A stretch of DNA of 64,000 nt from JAZGER01 sp036480335 (lineage in GTDB: Bacteria; Pseudomonadota; Gammaproteobacteria; DSM-19610): contig JAZGGH010000106.1 of assembly GCA_036480335.1 (NCBI GenBank), positions 41,335-105,334 on the forward strand, written 5' to 3'. This document shows positions 16,660 through 25,417 of the stretch, piece by piece. The notes under the pieces are model-generated. The model ran no database searches. It was not told where the DNA came from and worked only from the letters and a program-made list of their open reading frames with translations. Position numbers and translations under genes: made by a program. Each line of letters opens with the position of its first letter. The first letter of the stretch is position 1.

Positions 16660-17619
16660 CTAATTTGGTGAATCACCATACCAGGAATAGCTTTCTTGTT
16701 TGGTCTGCTCGTCAGGGGTTACAGCTGTTTTCAGGGAAATAAAATGTATCGTATTTTTGCGGTAGATTTCCAGTTCTACCGTGTTAGTCGATTGCAGTGC
16801 AGCCAAGGTATTTTCCACACCCCCATTGGCAAAACGAATACCATTGATGGCGGTGATTTGATCACCGTTTTGCAACCCGGCGATACCGAGCATGTCGCGA
16901 CCGAGCTGGCCAATTGCCGATATCCGGTAGCCAACCATTTTTTTTCGTTTGTAGTCAGGTTTGAGTTGCATGATATTGTCGACGGGCGTATCACTCTGAG
17001 TAATTGCGCGTGATAGAAAATTAATCAATGTGTCAGGATTGCTCTGTTTGGCCCGAGTATTCGCCGGTATGTCGGGCATCCCGGTAATCTCCGTTACAGG
17101 TTCAAAATATAGAGTTTCGATGCTGCCATTGTGTTGCAGTAGCACTCTATCTGGATATATTTTTGTCAATATAGCCTGATTGAAAACTGTTTTTCCCGGG
17201 ACAAATTTCTTTTCCCTGTTGGTGCTGTTGTCCATGATAATGGCCTGACTGGATTGATCCTCCCCGTTCGCAATAATGCCGCGTAATGAGAGATTTAATG
17301 CAGTGATGGGGGCTTTGGCAGGCTGTATCTCGGCAACAGTTTCAATAGCCGCAAAATCTGCGGTGGCTTCTCCAAATAAATGATAGCCAGCGATGATCTG
17401 CCCCCAGCGGGTTGTTTCGCTATTCACTGGCTCCATGAGTACCGTGTTATTGATGAGAGCTGCTTTCTGCGCGTCACTGCTGTTTTCGCCGAACAACGAA
17501 TAGGCCAGCGTGGCCAGTTGATAATCGATCAATAACATGATCGCGATATTGATTGCGTATGGCAGGCCTTTGTGGAGCCATCCTTTTCGCTTGTTATTGC
17601 TCTGAAAAGACATTTTCAA
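16660..17619 (-). CDS. GspC-like type II secretion protein, second copy
   Basis: 319 residues: short cytoplasmic N-terminus, one membrane segment (about 20-40), a periplasmic homology region with IIAGYHLFGEA and SLRGIIANGEDQSSQAIIMD (LFG motif and Leu-Arg-Gly as in GspC), and a C-terminal PDZ domain with LGIAGLQNGDQITAINGI. GspC links the inner-membrane platform to the secretin GspD. It overlaps by 26 bases the upstream gene, which encodes a protein of the same layout, so the pair arose by tandem duplication and has since diverged strongly. No other secretion genes are nearby. Confidence 0.82.
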   Translation of the reverse strand: MKMSFQSNNKRKGWLHKGLPYAINIAIMLLIDYQLATLAYSLFGENSSDAQKAALINNTVLMEPVNSETTRWGQIIAGYHLFGEATADFAAIETVAEIQPAKAPITALNLSLRGIIANGEDQSSQAIIMDNSTNREKKFVPGKTVFNQAILTKIYPDRVLLQHNGSIETLYFEPVTEITGMPDIPANTRAKQSNPDTLINFLSRAITQSDTPVDNIMQLKPDYKRKKMVGYRISAIGQLGRDMLGIAGLQNGDQITAINGIRFANGGVENTLAALQSTNTVELEIYRKNTIHFISLKTAVTPDEQTKQESYSWYGDSPN

Positions 17620-18649
17620 TTTCTTCTTCAGGCGTTATGCTGTCTGCATAATCTATCTCGTCACTGGTCTCTGCAGGGAAGCCTTCTTCTGTCTGTAGGC
17701 TGATGTGCAGGGTTGTATCATTCCTGGAAATTTCGAGTTCAGCGGCCTGTGCGGACTCAAGCGTTTGCACAGCGCTGGTTGCATCACCCCCAGCAAAACT
17801 CAGGCCGTTAATGGCGCTAATCTGATCGCCATCTTTTAGGCCAGCATAATCCAGCGCATCGTGGCCGGGCTGACCAACGGCGATGATCCTGTAGCCAGTC
17901 AGATTGCCGCGCCGGTAAACGGGCTTGACTTCAACAGTTTTAATAATGGATGAGCTGTCCTGGGACAGGGTGCGTGTTAGAAAATTAGAGAGAACGGTCT
18001 GCTCATGCAGTTTGTTATGCAGGTTAATCGCAAGCCCTTCGGTCATTGTTTCCTGTTCAAGAAACAGTGTTTCAAGTTTTCCATTGCGATTTAACAGGAC
18101 TCTGTCCGGATAAATATTTTCCAGTCTGGCCTGATTGAAAATGGAGTCGTTAATTCTGAAGAATTCTTCCTTGTTATTGTTTTTATTGACAATAATCGCA
18201 TGGCTACGGGAAGCTTCCTGATCGGCAATAATGCCGCGCAAGGTAAAAGCTAGCGGTGTTTCCGGCGCATCTACCGGTTGAATCTCTTCCTCGAAATACT
18301 CTGTTTGTATTTCAGCCGGAGCTTCTCCAAACAGGTGATAGCCAGCAATATCCTGTTCACGGTGAATATCCTGAGTTTCGCTGTGGCCAGTATTGCTGTT
18401 AACAGGAATGGTTTGTAAATCTATTACTGATTCAATCGGAGTAGATTCTACTGGGGCAGTCTCCATTAGTTGTACTACAAGCCTTGCCAGAAAATAACCG
18501 ATCAGAATAAGGATTATCAGATTGATTGTACGCGGCAGGCTCTGCGTGAAGCGTTTGCCATCAGGTCGACGTTTCAGGTAAGTCAACCAGTGTGGGTGTT
18601 TCTCAGTCATGTGGTGCGTATTTGTGTTCATGGTACTGGTACCAGTCAT
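17594..18649 (-). CDS. GspC-like type II secretion protein, first copy
   Basis: 351 residues with the layout of GspC: cytoplasmic start (about 1-35), one membrane segment (about 40-60), homology region with DIAGYHLFGEAPAE and FTLRGIIADQEASRSHAIIV, and a C-terminal PDZ domain with ALDYAGLKDGDQISAINGLSF. A Pro/Glu-rich linker follows the membrane segment. The acidic tail after the PDZ domain (EEGFPAETSDEIDYADS and more) is missing from the neighbour copy. First gene of a two-gene leftward unit; the ATG could also be at 18631 or 18610. Confidence 0.82.
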   Translation of the reverse strand: MTGTSTMNTNTHHMTEKHPHWLTYLKRRPDGKRFTQSLPRTINLIILILIGYFLARLVVQLMETAPVESTPIESVIDLQTIPVNSNTGHSETQDIHREQDIAGYHLFGEAPAEIQTEYFEEEIQPVDAPETPLAFTLRGIIADQEASRSHAIIVNKNNNKEEFFRINDSIFNQARLENIYPDRVLLNRNGKLETLFLEQETMTEGLAINLHNKLHEQTVLSNFLTRTLSQDSSSIIKTVEVKPVYRRGNLTGYRIIAVGQPGHDALDYAGLKDGDQISAINGLSFAGGDATSAVQTLESAQAAELEISRNDTTLHISLQTEEGFPAETSDEIDYADSITPEEEIENVFSEQ

Positions 18650-18832
18650 TATTATTCTGCCATTTATTATATATCAGGTTGAGGCTTCATGGCAGTCGTA
18701 TGGTTTTTTAATGATATAGAGCGAATGTATGGCATTGAGAAATGCAGTGCAATCAGTATGTTAAGGTGGCAGGAAGATTGCAGATTTTGTGAGCCGAGCC
18801 TTTCTGCATCTGTTAGCAAAGCATTCTTTTGT

Positions 18833-18838
18833 TATAAT
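18833..18838 (+). promoter_or_regulatory. -10 box of the tRNA-Gly promoter
   Basis: TATAAT 15 bases before the tRNA 5' end. The -35 region (CTGTTA, 17 bases upstream) is weak. Confidence 0.5.
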
Positions 18839-18853
18839 TATGACTGCAGAATC

Positions 18854-18927
18854 GCGGGTGTGGTCTAATGGTAGAACCTCAGCTTCCCAAGCTGATGACG
18901 TGGGTTCGATTCCCATCACCCGCTCCA
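18854..18927 (+). tRNA. tRNA-Gly, anticodon CCC
   Basis: 74 bases with an encoded CCA end. The acceptor stem pairs GCGGGTG with CACCCGC, the anticodon stem TCAGC/GCTGA holds the loop TTCCCAA, so the anticodon is CCC, and the T arm contains GGGTTCGATTCCC. It resembles E. coli glyU. Confidence 0.97.
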
Positions 18928-18962
18928 TTTTTCATAAACTATTAATTCTGGGAAACTTGTAC

Positions 18963-21128
18963 ATGGGTAAAATACTTCGGATACTTTTGTCAGTCATTGT
19001 CGGGCTGGTGGTTTTTGTGGTGATCGCGGCAGTGGTTTTGCCACTGGTGATTGATCCCAATGATTACAAGGATGACATTACTAAACTGGTTGAAAAGAAA
19101 ACCGGTCGGATTTTGTCGATTAACGGAGACCTGGGATTGTCGGTTTTCCCCTGGTTAGCAATTGATATTGGCCCAACAACGCTGAGTAATGCCGAGGGTT
19201 TCCCGGCCGAATACATGGCCGCAGTTGATGAAGTGCATGCGCGTGTGAAAATACTGCCCTTGCTGCGCAAGGAAGTGGAAATCGGCAAAATTGTACTGGC
19301 TGGTTTGAAACTGAATCTTGAAACTGACAAGCAGGGTAAAACAAACTGGCAGGATTTGCAGCAGCCGGCAGAAGCAGAAGCGGAACAAGCGGCAGAGACA
19401 GACACGGATATTAAGAACGATGAATCATTTGCTCTGTCGACACTGAAGGTTGATGGTATTGAAATCACCAATGCCCAGGTTAGCTGGGATGACCAGTCAA
19501 CATCGGCTCGTTATACATTGTCTCCCTTTTCACTGAAAACCAGCGCTATTATCCCTGGTCAGCCAGTGACGCTGGATATGGATCTCAAGTTACAAAGCAG
19601 TGAACCGGCTATTGCGGGTGATGTATCATTTGATGGCGTGGTGCAGACGAATGACAGCTTTTCCAGCTTTATACTGAATGATATTGTGCTGGCGCTCAAT
19701 CTGACTGGAGATACTCTGCCAGGTGGTAAATTAAAATCTACTTTAAAGACCAGTGCAGATATTGATCTGGATGCCCAGACACTGTCTACGCGTTTACTGG
19801 ATCTGACAGCAATGAATATGCATATTTCGGGTAATCTGAGCGGTCAGTCGATTATGTCGGAGAATCGTTCATTTTCAGGTGATATCAAGGTTGATCGTTT
19901 TTCTCCATCTGATCTGATGCGGGCGTTAGGGCAGGTAGTGCCGGTTACTTCGGATAATACTGTCCTGTCCAATGCAGACCTGAAGACACATCTCGAAGCA
20001 ACCGGAAATAAACTGGCGTTATCAGGTTTAAGCATGCATCTGGATGATACAACCCTTGATGGCAGTTTTGGCATTTCAAACTTCGCAAAACCTGCAATCC
20101 GTTTTGATATCAATCTGGATAAGATTGATGCTGATCGGTATCTTGCGCCTGTATCTGCAGAAACAGCTCCAGAACCTGAGGTACCGGCAGATGCGCCAGC
20201 AACGGATTTGCCTGTCGAAATGTTACGCGGTTTAAATATTGATGGTGGCCTGAAAATTGGATCATTAAAAGCCTACAAACTGCGTAGCAAGGATATTGTC
20301 ATCAAGCTGGTGGCAAAGAACGGGAAAATCCAGGTGCATCCTGCGAGCGCTAAAATGTACGATGGTAGCTACAGTGGCAATATCCAGCTTGATGTTCGCT
20401 CCACACCCAAGCTGTCTATAGATGAGAAACTTTCCGGTTTGCAGGTGGGTGGTTTGTTGATGGATATGACGGGTAAGGATGTGTTGACGGGGAACACGGA
20501 AGCACAGATAAAATTAACCGGTCACGGAAAAAATGTGGCGGGCATCAAGAAAACCCTGAGCGGTAATATGGGTTTCACCTTCAATGATGGTGCCATTAAG
20601 GGGATTAATGTGATCAGCATGATTCGCCAGGCCAAGGCCGCTATCAAGGGCAAGGATCCAGCGGAGAAAAAAGCAGTGGATCAAACGGATTTTTCAGTTC
20701 TTTCCGCCACAGCCACGATGACCAATGGAGTGATAAAGAATAACGACCTGTCAGTGAAAAGCCCCTTGTTACGTATTGCAGGCGACGGCGAGGTTGATCT
20801 GAATAGTGAGAGCATTGATTATCTGTTAACAACCACCATTGTTGGTAGCCTTGAAGGTAAGGGTGGGCGAGATATGTCTGATCTGAAAGGTTTGCCAATT
20901 CCTATCGAAGTAAGCGGTACTTTTGCTGAACCAAAATACAAACTGAGATTGGACAAGGCTTTTGAGCAGGCAGCAGGTGATGAGCTGCGTAAAAAAGCAG
21001 ACGAAGAAAAGGCTAAATTGCAGAAGAAGCTGGATAAGAAAAAAGAGAAACTTGAACAAAAAGCAGATGAAAAGAAACAGGAGCTGGAAGATAAGCTGAA
21101 TAAAAAGCTTAAGGGCCTGTTTCAATAA
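18963..21128 (+). CDS. AsmA family protein
   Basis: 721 residues from the ATG at 18963. The frame is open through the tRNA gene upstream, which cannot be coding, so the start was set where the signal anchor begins. AsmA-like proteins are inner-membrane anchored with a long periplasmic beta-rich groove and affect outer-membrane lipid traffic. Seen: an N-terminal membrane anchor (about 5-28), LVIDPNDYKDDI and GLSVFPWLAIDIGPTTLSNA typical of the AsmA N-terminal domain, and the C-terminal AsmA_2 region with GNMGFTFNDGAIKGINV. The last 45 residues are a Lys/Glu-rich coiled coil (EEKAKLQKKLDKKKEKLEQK onwards), which is not a standard part of the family. Confidence 0.9.
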   Translation: MGKILRILLSVIVGLVVFVVIAAVVLPLVIDPNDYKDDITKLVEKKTGRILSINGDLGLSVFPWLAIDIGPTTLSNAEGFPAEYMAAVDEVHARVKILPLLRKEVEIGKIVLAGLKLNLETDKQGKTNWQDLQQPAEAEAEQAAETDTDIKNDESFALSTLKVDGIEITNAQVSWDDQSTSARYTLSPFSLKTSAIIPGQPVTLDMDLKLQSSEPAIAGDVSFDGVVQTNDSFSSFILNDIVLALNLTGDTLPGGKLKSTLKTSADIDLDAQTLSTRLLDLTAMNMHISGNLSGQSIMSENRSFSGDIKVDRFSPSDLMRALGQVVPVTSDNTVLSNADLKTHLEATGNKLALSGLSMHLDDTTLDGSFGISNFAKPAIRFDINLDKIDADRYLAPVSAETAPEPEVPADAPATDLPVEMLRGLNIDGGLKIGSLKAYKLRSKDIVIKLVAKNGKIQVHPASAKMYDGSYSGNIQLDVRSTPKLSIDEKLSGLQVGGLLMDMTGKDVLTGNTEAQIKLTGHGKNVAGIKKTLSGNMGFTFNDGAIKGINVISMIRQAKAAIKGKDPAEKKAVDQTDFSVLSATATMTNGVIKNNDLSVKSPLLRIAGDGEVDLNSESIDYLLTTTIVGSLEGKGGRDMSDLKGLPIPIEVSGTFAEPKYKLRLDKAFEQAAGDELRKKADEEKAKLQKKLDKKKEKLEQKADEKKQELEDKLNKKLKGLFQ

Positions 21129-21170
21129 GATTGAATGATGAAATATAGCAATCCAACTTAAGGTAAATAC

Positions 21171-22178
21171 ATGAAGATTCTGGTTACCGGTGCAGCCGGT
21201 TTTATAGGGAATGCGTTATCACTGCGATTACTGGCGCGTGGCAATGAAGTTATCGGTGTGGATAATCTGAATGATTACTATGATATCTCGCTGAAAGAAG
21301 CGCGGCTGGCGAGAGTGACTTCCGATCCCGGGTTTACCGATGTACGTCTTGATATCGAAAATACCGATGCGGTGAATCAATTATTCAAAGAGCAGCGCCC
21401 GGATGCTGTCGTCAATTTAGCGGCTCAGGCAGGTGTGCGCTATTCATTAGAGAATCCGCATGCCTATGTGGCAACCAATCTCATGGGTTTTATGAATATT
21501 CTCGAAGGCTGTCGGCATCATGAAGTCAAGCATCTGGTGTATGCATCAAGCAGTTCGGTCTATGGCTCAAATACCAGCATGCCTTATTCCGTGCATGATA
21601 ATGTCGATCATCCGGTGAGTATTTATGCGGCTACCAAAAAAGCCAGTGAATTGATGGCACATACGTACAGCCATCTATACCAGTTGCCCACCACGGGATT
21701 GCGTTTCTTTACCGTGTATGGTCCCTGGGGACGGCCGGATATGTCGCCGATTCTGTTCGCCAAACGTATCCTCGCGGGAGAACCGATAGATGTGTTTAAC
21801 TATGGCAAGCACCAGCGGGATTTTACCTACATTGATGATATCGTTGAGGGCGTGATCCGTACTCTGGACCATTTGCCGCAACCCAATCCGGACTGGTCTG
21901 GTGATACTCCGGACCCGGCTACCAGCAAGGGGCCTTACCGAATCTATAACATTGGCAATAATGAGCCGGTTGAATTGATGCATTTTATTGAATCGCTGGA
22001 AAATTCGCTGGGTAAAAAGGCTGAGAAAAATATGTTGCCGTTACAGGCCGGTGACGTTGTTGCAACCTATGCTGATGTAAAGGATTTGATGGCCGACGTG
22101 GACTATAAACCTGCAATGCCGATTGAGGAAGGAATTGCCCGTTTTGTTGAATGGTATCGAGACTACTATCACGTCTGA
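21171..22178 (+). CDS. UDP-glucuronate 4-epimerase-like NAD-dependent epimerase
   Basis: 335 residues of the extended short-chain dehydrogenase family. It interconverts UDP-glucuronate and UDP-galacturonate, precursors for acidic polysaccharides. Motifs: NAD site VTGAAGFIGNAL, VDNLNDYYDISLKEARL typical of the uronate epimerases, LAAQAGVRYSLENP, YASSSSVYG and the catalytic Tyr-Lys in SIYAATKKASELMAH, then RFFTVYGPWGRPDMSP. It could serve the exopolysaccharide locus 22 kb downstream, which has the UDP-glucose dehydrogenase that makes its substrate. Its 3' end overlaps the region where mutY begins. Confidence 0.9.
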   Translation: MKILVTGAAGFIGNALSLRLLARGNEVIGVDNLNDYYDISLKEARLARVTSDPGFTDVRLDIENTDAVNQLFKEQRPDAVVNLAAQAGVRYSLENPHAYVATNLMGFMNILEGCRHHEVKHLVYASSSSVYGSNTSMPYSVHDNVDHPVSIYAATKKASELMAHTYSHLYQLPTTGLRFFTVYGPWGRPDMSPILFAKRILAGEPIDVFNYGKHQRDFTYIDDIVEGVIRTLDHLPQPNPDWSGDTPDPATSKGPYRIYNIGNNEPVELMHFIESLENSLGKKAEKNMLPLQAGDVVATYADVKDLMADVDYKPAMPIEEGIARFVEWYRDYYHV

Positions 22179-22194
22179 TGTAGAATCCAAACCT

Positions 22195-23253
22195 GTGGAT
22201 AGCAACTGGTTTTCCAGTCATTTACTGGATTGGTTTGATATTCACGGACGCAAGCATTTGCCCTGGCAGAAATCTGTTAATGCCTACCGCGTCTGGATCT
22301 CGGAAATCATGCTGCAGCAAACCCAGGTTGCTACAGTCATTCCCTATTATGAGCGCTTTATGCAGCGTTTTCCTGATGTTTCTACGTTAGCCAGTGCCAG
22401 TGCGGACGAAGTGCTGCATTACTGGTCAGGCCTTGGGTATTATGCCCGCGGAAGAAATTTACACCGAGCAGCAATAAAGATTGTGGATGATCATCAGGGC
22501 GTATTTCCAATCGTACTTGAAGATGTTCTTGCGTTACCGGGTATTGGCAAGTCAACCGCTGGCGCTATTTTGTCAATTGCCTGTCAGCAACGGCAACCAA
22601 TTCTGGATGGCAACGTTAAGCGTGTGCTGACGCGTTTTCATGCGGTCGAAGGCTGGCCGGGTAAAGCGTCTGTGCAAAAGTCTCTGTGGCTTCTAGCTGA
22701 GCATTACACGCCATTGACGGGCGTGGCCGATTACACGCAAGCTATCATGGATTTAGGGGCAACCTTGTGTACACGTAGCAAACCGGATTGCCATGCTTGT
22801 CCATTGAAGGATAAATGCCAGGCTCATGCTGCAGGCAGTCCGACGAATTATCCGTCGAAGCGTCCTAAACGCACACTGCCTGTGCGCAAGTTGCATATGC
22901 TGCTGCTTGTCAATGAACAAAATGTATTTCTGCAACAACGCCCACCCGTCGGCATTTGGGGCGGATTGTGGGGTTTTCCAGAGTTTGAAACACAACAGGC
23001 GCTTGAAGGTTATGCGGCTCGCCTGCGGTTAATTGCAGCAGACAAAAACCAGTGGGCAGAGATTCGCCACACCCTGAGCCACTTCCACATGGATATTACG
23101 CCACACTTATGGACGATCGATAACCCGACGAATTCTGTGATGGAAGCAGGCAATGTGCTCTGGTATAACTGGTTACAAGCTACAGAAATCGGGCTGGCAG
23201 CGCCGGTTAAAAAATTACTGCAACGAATGAAGACTGAAGGAATATTGCTATGA
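22195..23253 (+). CDS. mutY: A/G-specific adenine glycosylase MutY
   Basis: MutY removes adenine mispaired with 8-oxoguanine. Seen: HLPWQ followed by WISEIMLQQTQVATVIPYYE (catalytic Glu in SEIMLQQTQ), the helix-hairpin-helix LPGIGKSTAGAIL with the catalytic Asp nearby in ILDGNVKRV, the 4Fe-4S ligands C-x6-C-x2-C-x5-C in CTRSKPDCHACPLKDKC, and a C-terminal NUDIX-like domain (about 230-350) that recognises 8-oxoG. I chose the GTG at 22195 (352 residues); the frame is open back to a TTG at 22123 inside the epimerase gene, so the start is uncertain. Its stop overlaps the start of yggX (ATGA). Confidence 0.93.
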   Translation: MDSNWFSSHLLDWFDIHGRKHLPWQKSVNAYRVWISEIMLQQTQVATVIPYYERFMQRFPDVSTLASASADEVLHYWSGLGYYARGRNLHRAAIKIVDDHQGVFPIVLEDVLALPGIGKSTAGAILSIACQQRQPILDGNVKRVLTRFHAVEGWPGKASVQKSLWLLAEHYTPLTGVADYTQAIMDLGATLCTRSKPDCHACPLKDKCQAHAAGSPTNYPSKRPKRTLPVRKLHMLLLVNEQNVFLQQRPPVGIWGGLWGFPEFETQQALEGYAARLRLIAADKNQWAEIRHTLSHFHMDITPHLWTIDNPTNSVMEAGNVLWYNWLQATEIGLAAPVKKLLQRMKTEGILL

Positions 23254-23519
23254 CGCGAATGGTAAATTGCATCAAACTGGGGAAGGAAGCAGAAGGGCTG
23301 GATCGTGTGCCTTATCCTGGTGACCTTGGTCAGCGGCTCTTTGATAACGTCTCCAAAGAAGCCTGGCAGCAATGGTTGCGCCACCAGACTATGCTGATCA
23401 ACGAAAACCGCCTCAGTCCCATCGATCCAAAAACCCGGGGGTTTCTGGAAGGTGAAATGGAAAAATACTTTTTTACCGGTGGTGCAGAACTGCCAGAAGG
23501 TTTTGTCGAACCGAAATAA
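23250..23519 (+). CDS. yggX: Probable Fe(2+)-trafficking protein YggX
   Basis: 89 residues, the usual length. It is thought to protect iron-sulfur clusters and move Fe(II). The N-terminus with MVNCIKLGKEAEGLDRVPYP holds the conserved Cys; EAWQQWLRHQTMLINENRL and YFFTGG are also family hallmarks. It overlaps mutY by four bases, an arrangement conserved in gammaproteobacteria, probably because MutY carries an iron-sulfur cluster. Confidence 0.96.
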   Translation: MTRMVNCIKLGKEAEGLDRVPYPGDLGQRLFDNVSKEAWQQWLRHQTMLINENRLSPIDPKTRGFLEGEMEKYFFTGGAELPEGFVEPK

Positions 23520-23580
23520 CACGGCTAATTTCTTGCCCTGTTATCGTCCCGCGCTGGATACGTGGAACGATAATGTCACC

Positions 23581-24660
23581 TTACTCTGCTGTTTTCTCTT
23601 CATATTTTTTCAGTAATACGCCTTCATCACCACAACAACTCTGGGCACATTTTTTCACCGCATGCAGGTCAGAGGCGTCCTCAGACAAGTAACTCGCCAC
23701 CGATAAATTTTCGCTGGCACAATCGCAGCCTTTATCGTCGTATACAAAAACGCGTGTTAGCCCGACATCAAGCGCCTGCTGGTGAGCCGTCCACATAATA
23801 TCTGAAGGTGTTGGAGATAAATGCGCCAGTTGAAAGGCTGGGAAAAAACGTGTGATATGCCAGGGGCTGTCAGCGCCTAAATGATCTCTGATCCATTCGG
23901 CAATACGCAGCAGTTCTTCTGGAGAATCATTTTTTCCCGGAATAATATTAGTGCGGGTCTCAACATGAATACCCAGCTTTGCAGCTTTTTCGATAGAGCC
24001 CATAACCTGCTTAACAGAGGCTACCACGCAAATATCTTTATAGAATTCATCGCTAAGACTTTTAATATCTGAACACAGGACATCCATGCAGGGTGCCAGC
24101 AGGTCAAGCGCTTCATCCGTGACGAAACTGTTAGAGACATAAACAGTATACAGGCCAGCCGCCTGAGCCAGTTGCGCAACATCAATGACATATTCCAGCC
24201 ATACTGCCGGTTCCGAATAAGTAAACGCAATCCCCTGTACCTGATGGCGCAAGGCCGCCTCGACAAGTGCCTCCGGTGAGACGAATGCTGCAGTAGATTC
24301 CCCTTTTGCCAGCTCATCAAGGGCTGAGACACCCCAGGATATTTCCAGATTATGACAACCCCCACAGCGAAAATTGCAGCCATAGCTACCAATAGACATG
24401 ACTTGCGTACCTGGGCGAAAGTGTTTCACTGGCTTGTCTTCAATTGGCCCGATATCAATCGCAGACAAAATACCATACGACAGATTATATAATGTGCCAT
24501 TGCGGTTCACATGCGCCTGACAAAACCCACGTTGACCATGGCTCAATTTACAGCGCCATAAGCATAAATGACAACGCGTTGTGCCGTTATCCAGCTTTTC
24601 CTGGAGTCGCGTTTCAACCAATTGGTAACTTTCTGGGGCAGAGCTAGAGTGTGTAGACAA
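23581..24660 (-). CDS. amrS: AmmeMemoRadiSam system radical SAM enzyme AmrS
   Basis: 359 residues from a TTG at 24660 with AGGA eight bases upstream; a GTG at 24702 is the alternative. Radical SAM enzyme with the cluster motif CNFRCGGC in IGSYGCNFRCGGCHNLEIS. The N-terminal Cys-rich part (CHLCLWRCKLSHGQRGFC) and YNLSYGILSAIDIGPIEDKP, FTYSEPAVWLEYV, ETRTNIIPGKND and PWHITRFFPAF are typical of AmrS, which is usually encoded with MEMO-family and AMMECR1-family genes. Neither partner is next to it here. The C-terminus has extra cysteines (CDCASEN and CAQSCCGDEG), beyond the usual family end. The reaction product is not established. Confidence 0.85.
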   Translation of the reverse strand: MSTHSSSAPESYQLVETRLQEKLDNGTTRCHLCLWRCKLSHGQRGFCQAHVNRNGTLYNLSYGILSAIDIGPIEDKPVKHFRPGTQVMSIGSYGCNFRCGGCHNLEISWGVSALDELAKGESTAAFVSPEALVEAALRHQVQGIAFTYSEPAVWLEYVIDVAQLAQAAGLYTVYVSNSFVTDEALDLLAPCMDVLCSDIKSLSDEFYKDICVVASVKQVMGSIEKAAKLGIHVETRTNIIPGKNDSPEELLRIAEWIRDHLGADSPWHITRFFPAFQLAHLSPTPSDIMWTAHQQALDVGLTRVFVYDDKGCDCASENLSVASYLSEDASDLHAVKKCAQSCCGDEGVLLKKYEEKTAE

Positions 24661-24772
24661 TGGGAATATCCTGTATTTGATAGCCTGCAGGCAGGTTATC
24701 ACGATCCCGGTGTTAAATTACGCAGTAATTCAGCACTATTTCGGGAAATGTAGCTAAATTCAGCCCCTGTTC

Positions 24773-24801
24773 TTGACTAACGACCGGCATGAAGGTTTAA
24801 T
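24773..24801 (+). promoter_or_regulatory. Sigma-70 promoter of tRNA-Phe
   Basis: TTGACT at 24773-24778 and TTTAAT at 24796-24801 with a 17-bp spacer, 15 bases before the tRNA. Confidence 0.7.
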
Positions 24802-24816
24802 ACGCCTTCTTTCTGA

Positions 24817-24892
24817 GGCCAGATAGCTCAGTCGGTAGAGCAGGGGACTGAAAATCCCCGTGTCGGTGGTTCGATTCCACCTCTGGCCACCA
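24817..24892 (+). tRNA. tRNA-Phe, anticodon GAA
   Basis: 76 bases with encoded CCA. Acceptor stem GGCCAGA/TCTGGCC, D arm AGCTCAGTCGGTAGAGC, anticodon stem GGGGA/TCCCC with loop CTGAAAA (anticodon GAA), T arm GGTGGTTCGATTCCACC. Confidence 0.98.
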
Positions 24893-24976
24893 TTTTTAGT
24901 TCAAAAAAATCGATATTCCTGGCTACAACAATCGCAGACTTCCGGATTTAGGGCATGCGTTCGCTGGTCCTGCTAG

Positions 24977-25264
24977 TTATTCATGTGCGATGGGTTTGTC
25001 GGAAAAGAGATAGTCCTTCAGCTCTTTATCGAAGCTCGGATCCTGTCGCCGTATCCATTCTAGAACCATGGCAGCATGTTCTTTTTCTTCGTCCCGATTG
25101 TGCGCAAGAATGGCGCGGAGTTCTTCATTCTTGCAGGCATCAACACGTTGGTTGTACCAATCGACTGCTTCTAATTCTTCCATCAGGGAAGTGATGGCGC
25201 GATGCATGTCGCGGGTTTCGTCAGAAAGTTCATTGATGGGTTCGTGATAGCCTTCGTTAGACAT
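24977..25264 (-). CDS. Encapsulated-ferritin-like protein (EncFtn family), stand-alone
   Basis: 95 residues from ATG 25264 with AGGAAGGA upstream. Two-helix ferritin of the EncFtn type, which forms ring-shaped decamers with iron ferroxidase sites between subunits. Seen: ELSDETRDMHRAITSLMEEL followed by EAVDWYNQRVDAC, and ILAHNRDEEKEHAAMVLEWI with the metal-binding E-x-x-H; the last part is DPSFDKELKDYLFSDKPIAHE. In other bacteria this protein is the cargo of an encapsulin nanocompartment and has a C-terminal targeting peptide. Here the chain stops right after the KPIAHE segment with no extension, and no encapsulin gene is within the window. It may work as a free ferroxidase. Confidence 0.87.
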   Translation of the reverse strand: MSNEGYHEPINELSDETRDMHRAITSLMEELEAVDWYNQRVDACKNEELRAILAHNRDEEKEHAAMVLEWIRRQDPSFDKELKDYLFSDKPIAHE

Positions 25265-25417
25265 GATTGTTTCCTTCCTTTCAGTTATGTTTTGCCAAGA
25301 TACTACTTGAGCGTCAATTTTGCGACATTCAGTATTGATGGTCTGCATGAAGTGAGAAAACGGCGACCTAAAAGGCCGCCGCTAAATTAAGTATTATTTT
25401 TGTGTGTTTCGATTGTT

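Noticed and set aside
18789..18962. Open frame extending the AsmA gene upstream through the tRNA-Gly gene
   Set aside because: The tRNA is certain, and the signal anchor starts at 18963; upstream residues have no family similarity.
19064..19471. 135-codon minus-strand frame in the AsmA gene
   Set aside because: Antisense shadow with Ser/Cys-rich composition typical of reverse reading.
24977..25264. Rubrerythrin or general ferritin instead of EncFtn
   Set aside because: Too short for a four-helix ferritin; the E-x-x-H helix and DWYNQRVDA segment fit EncFtn.
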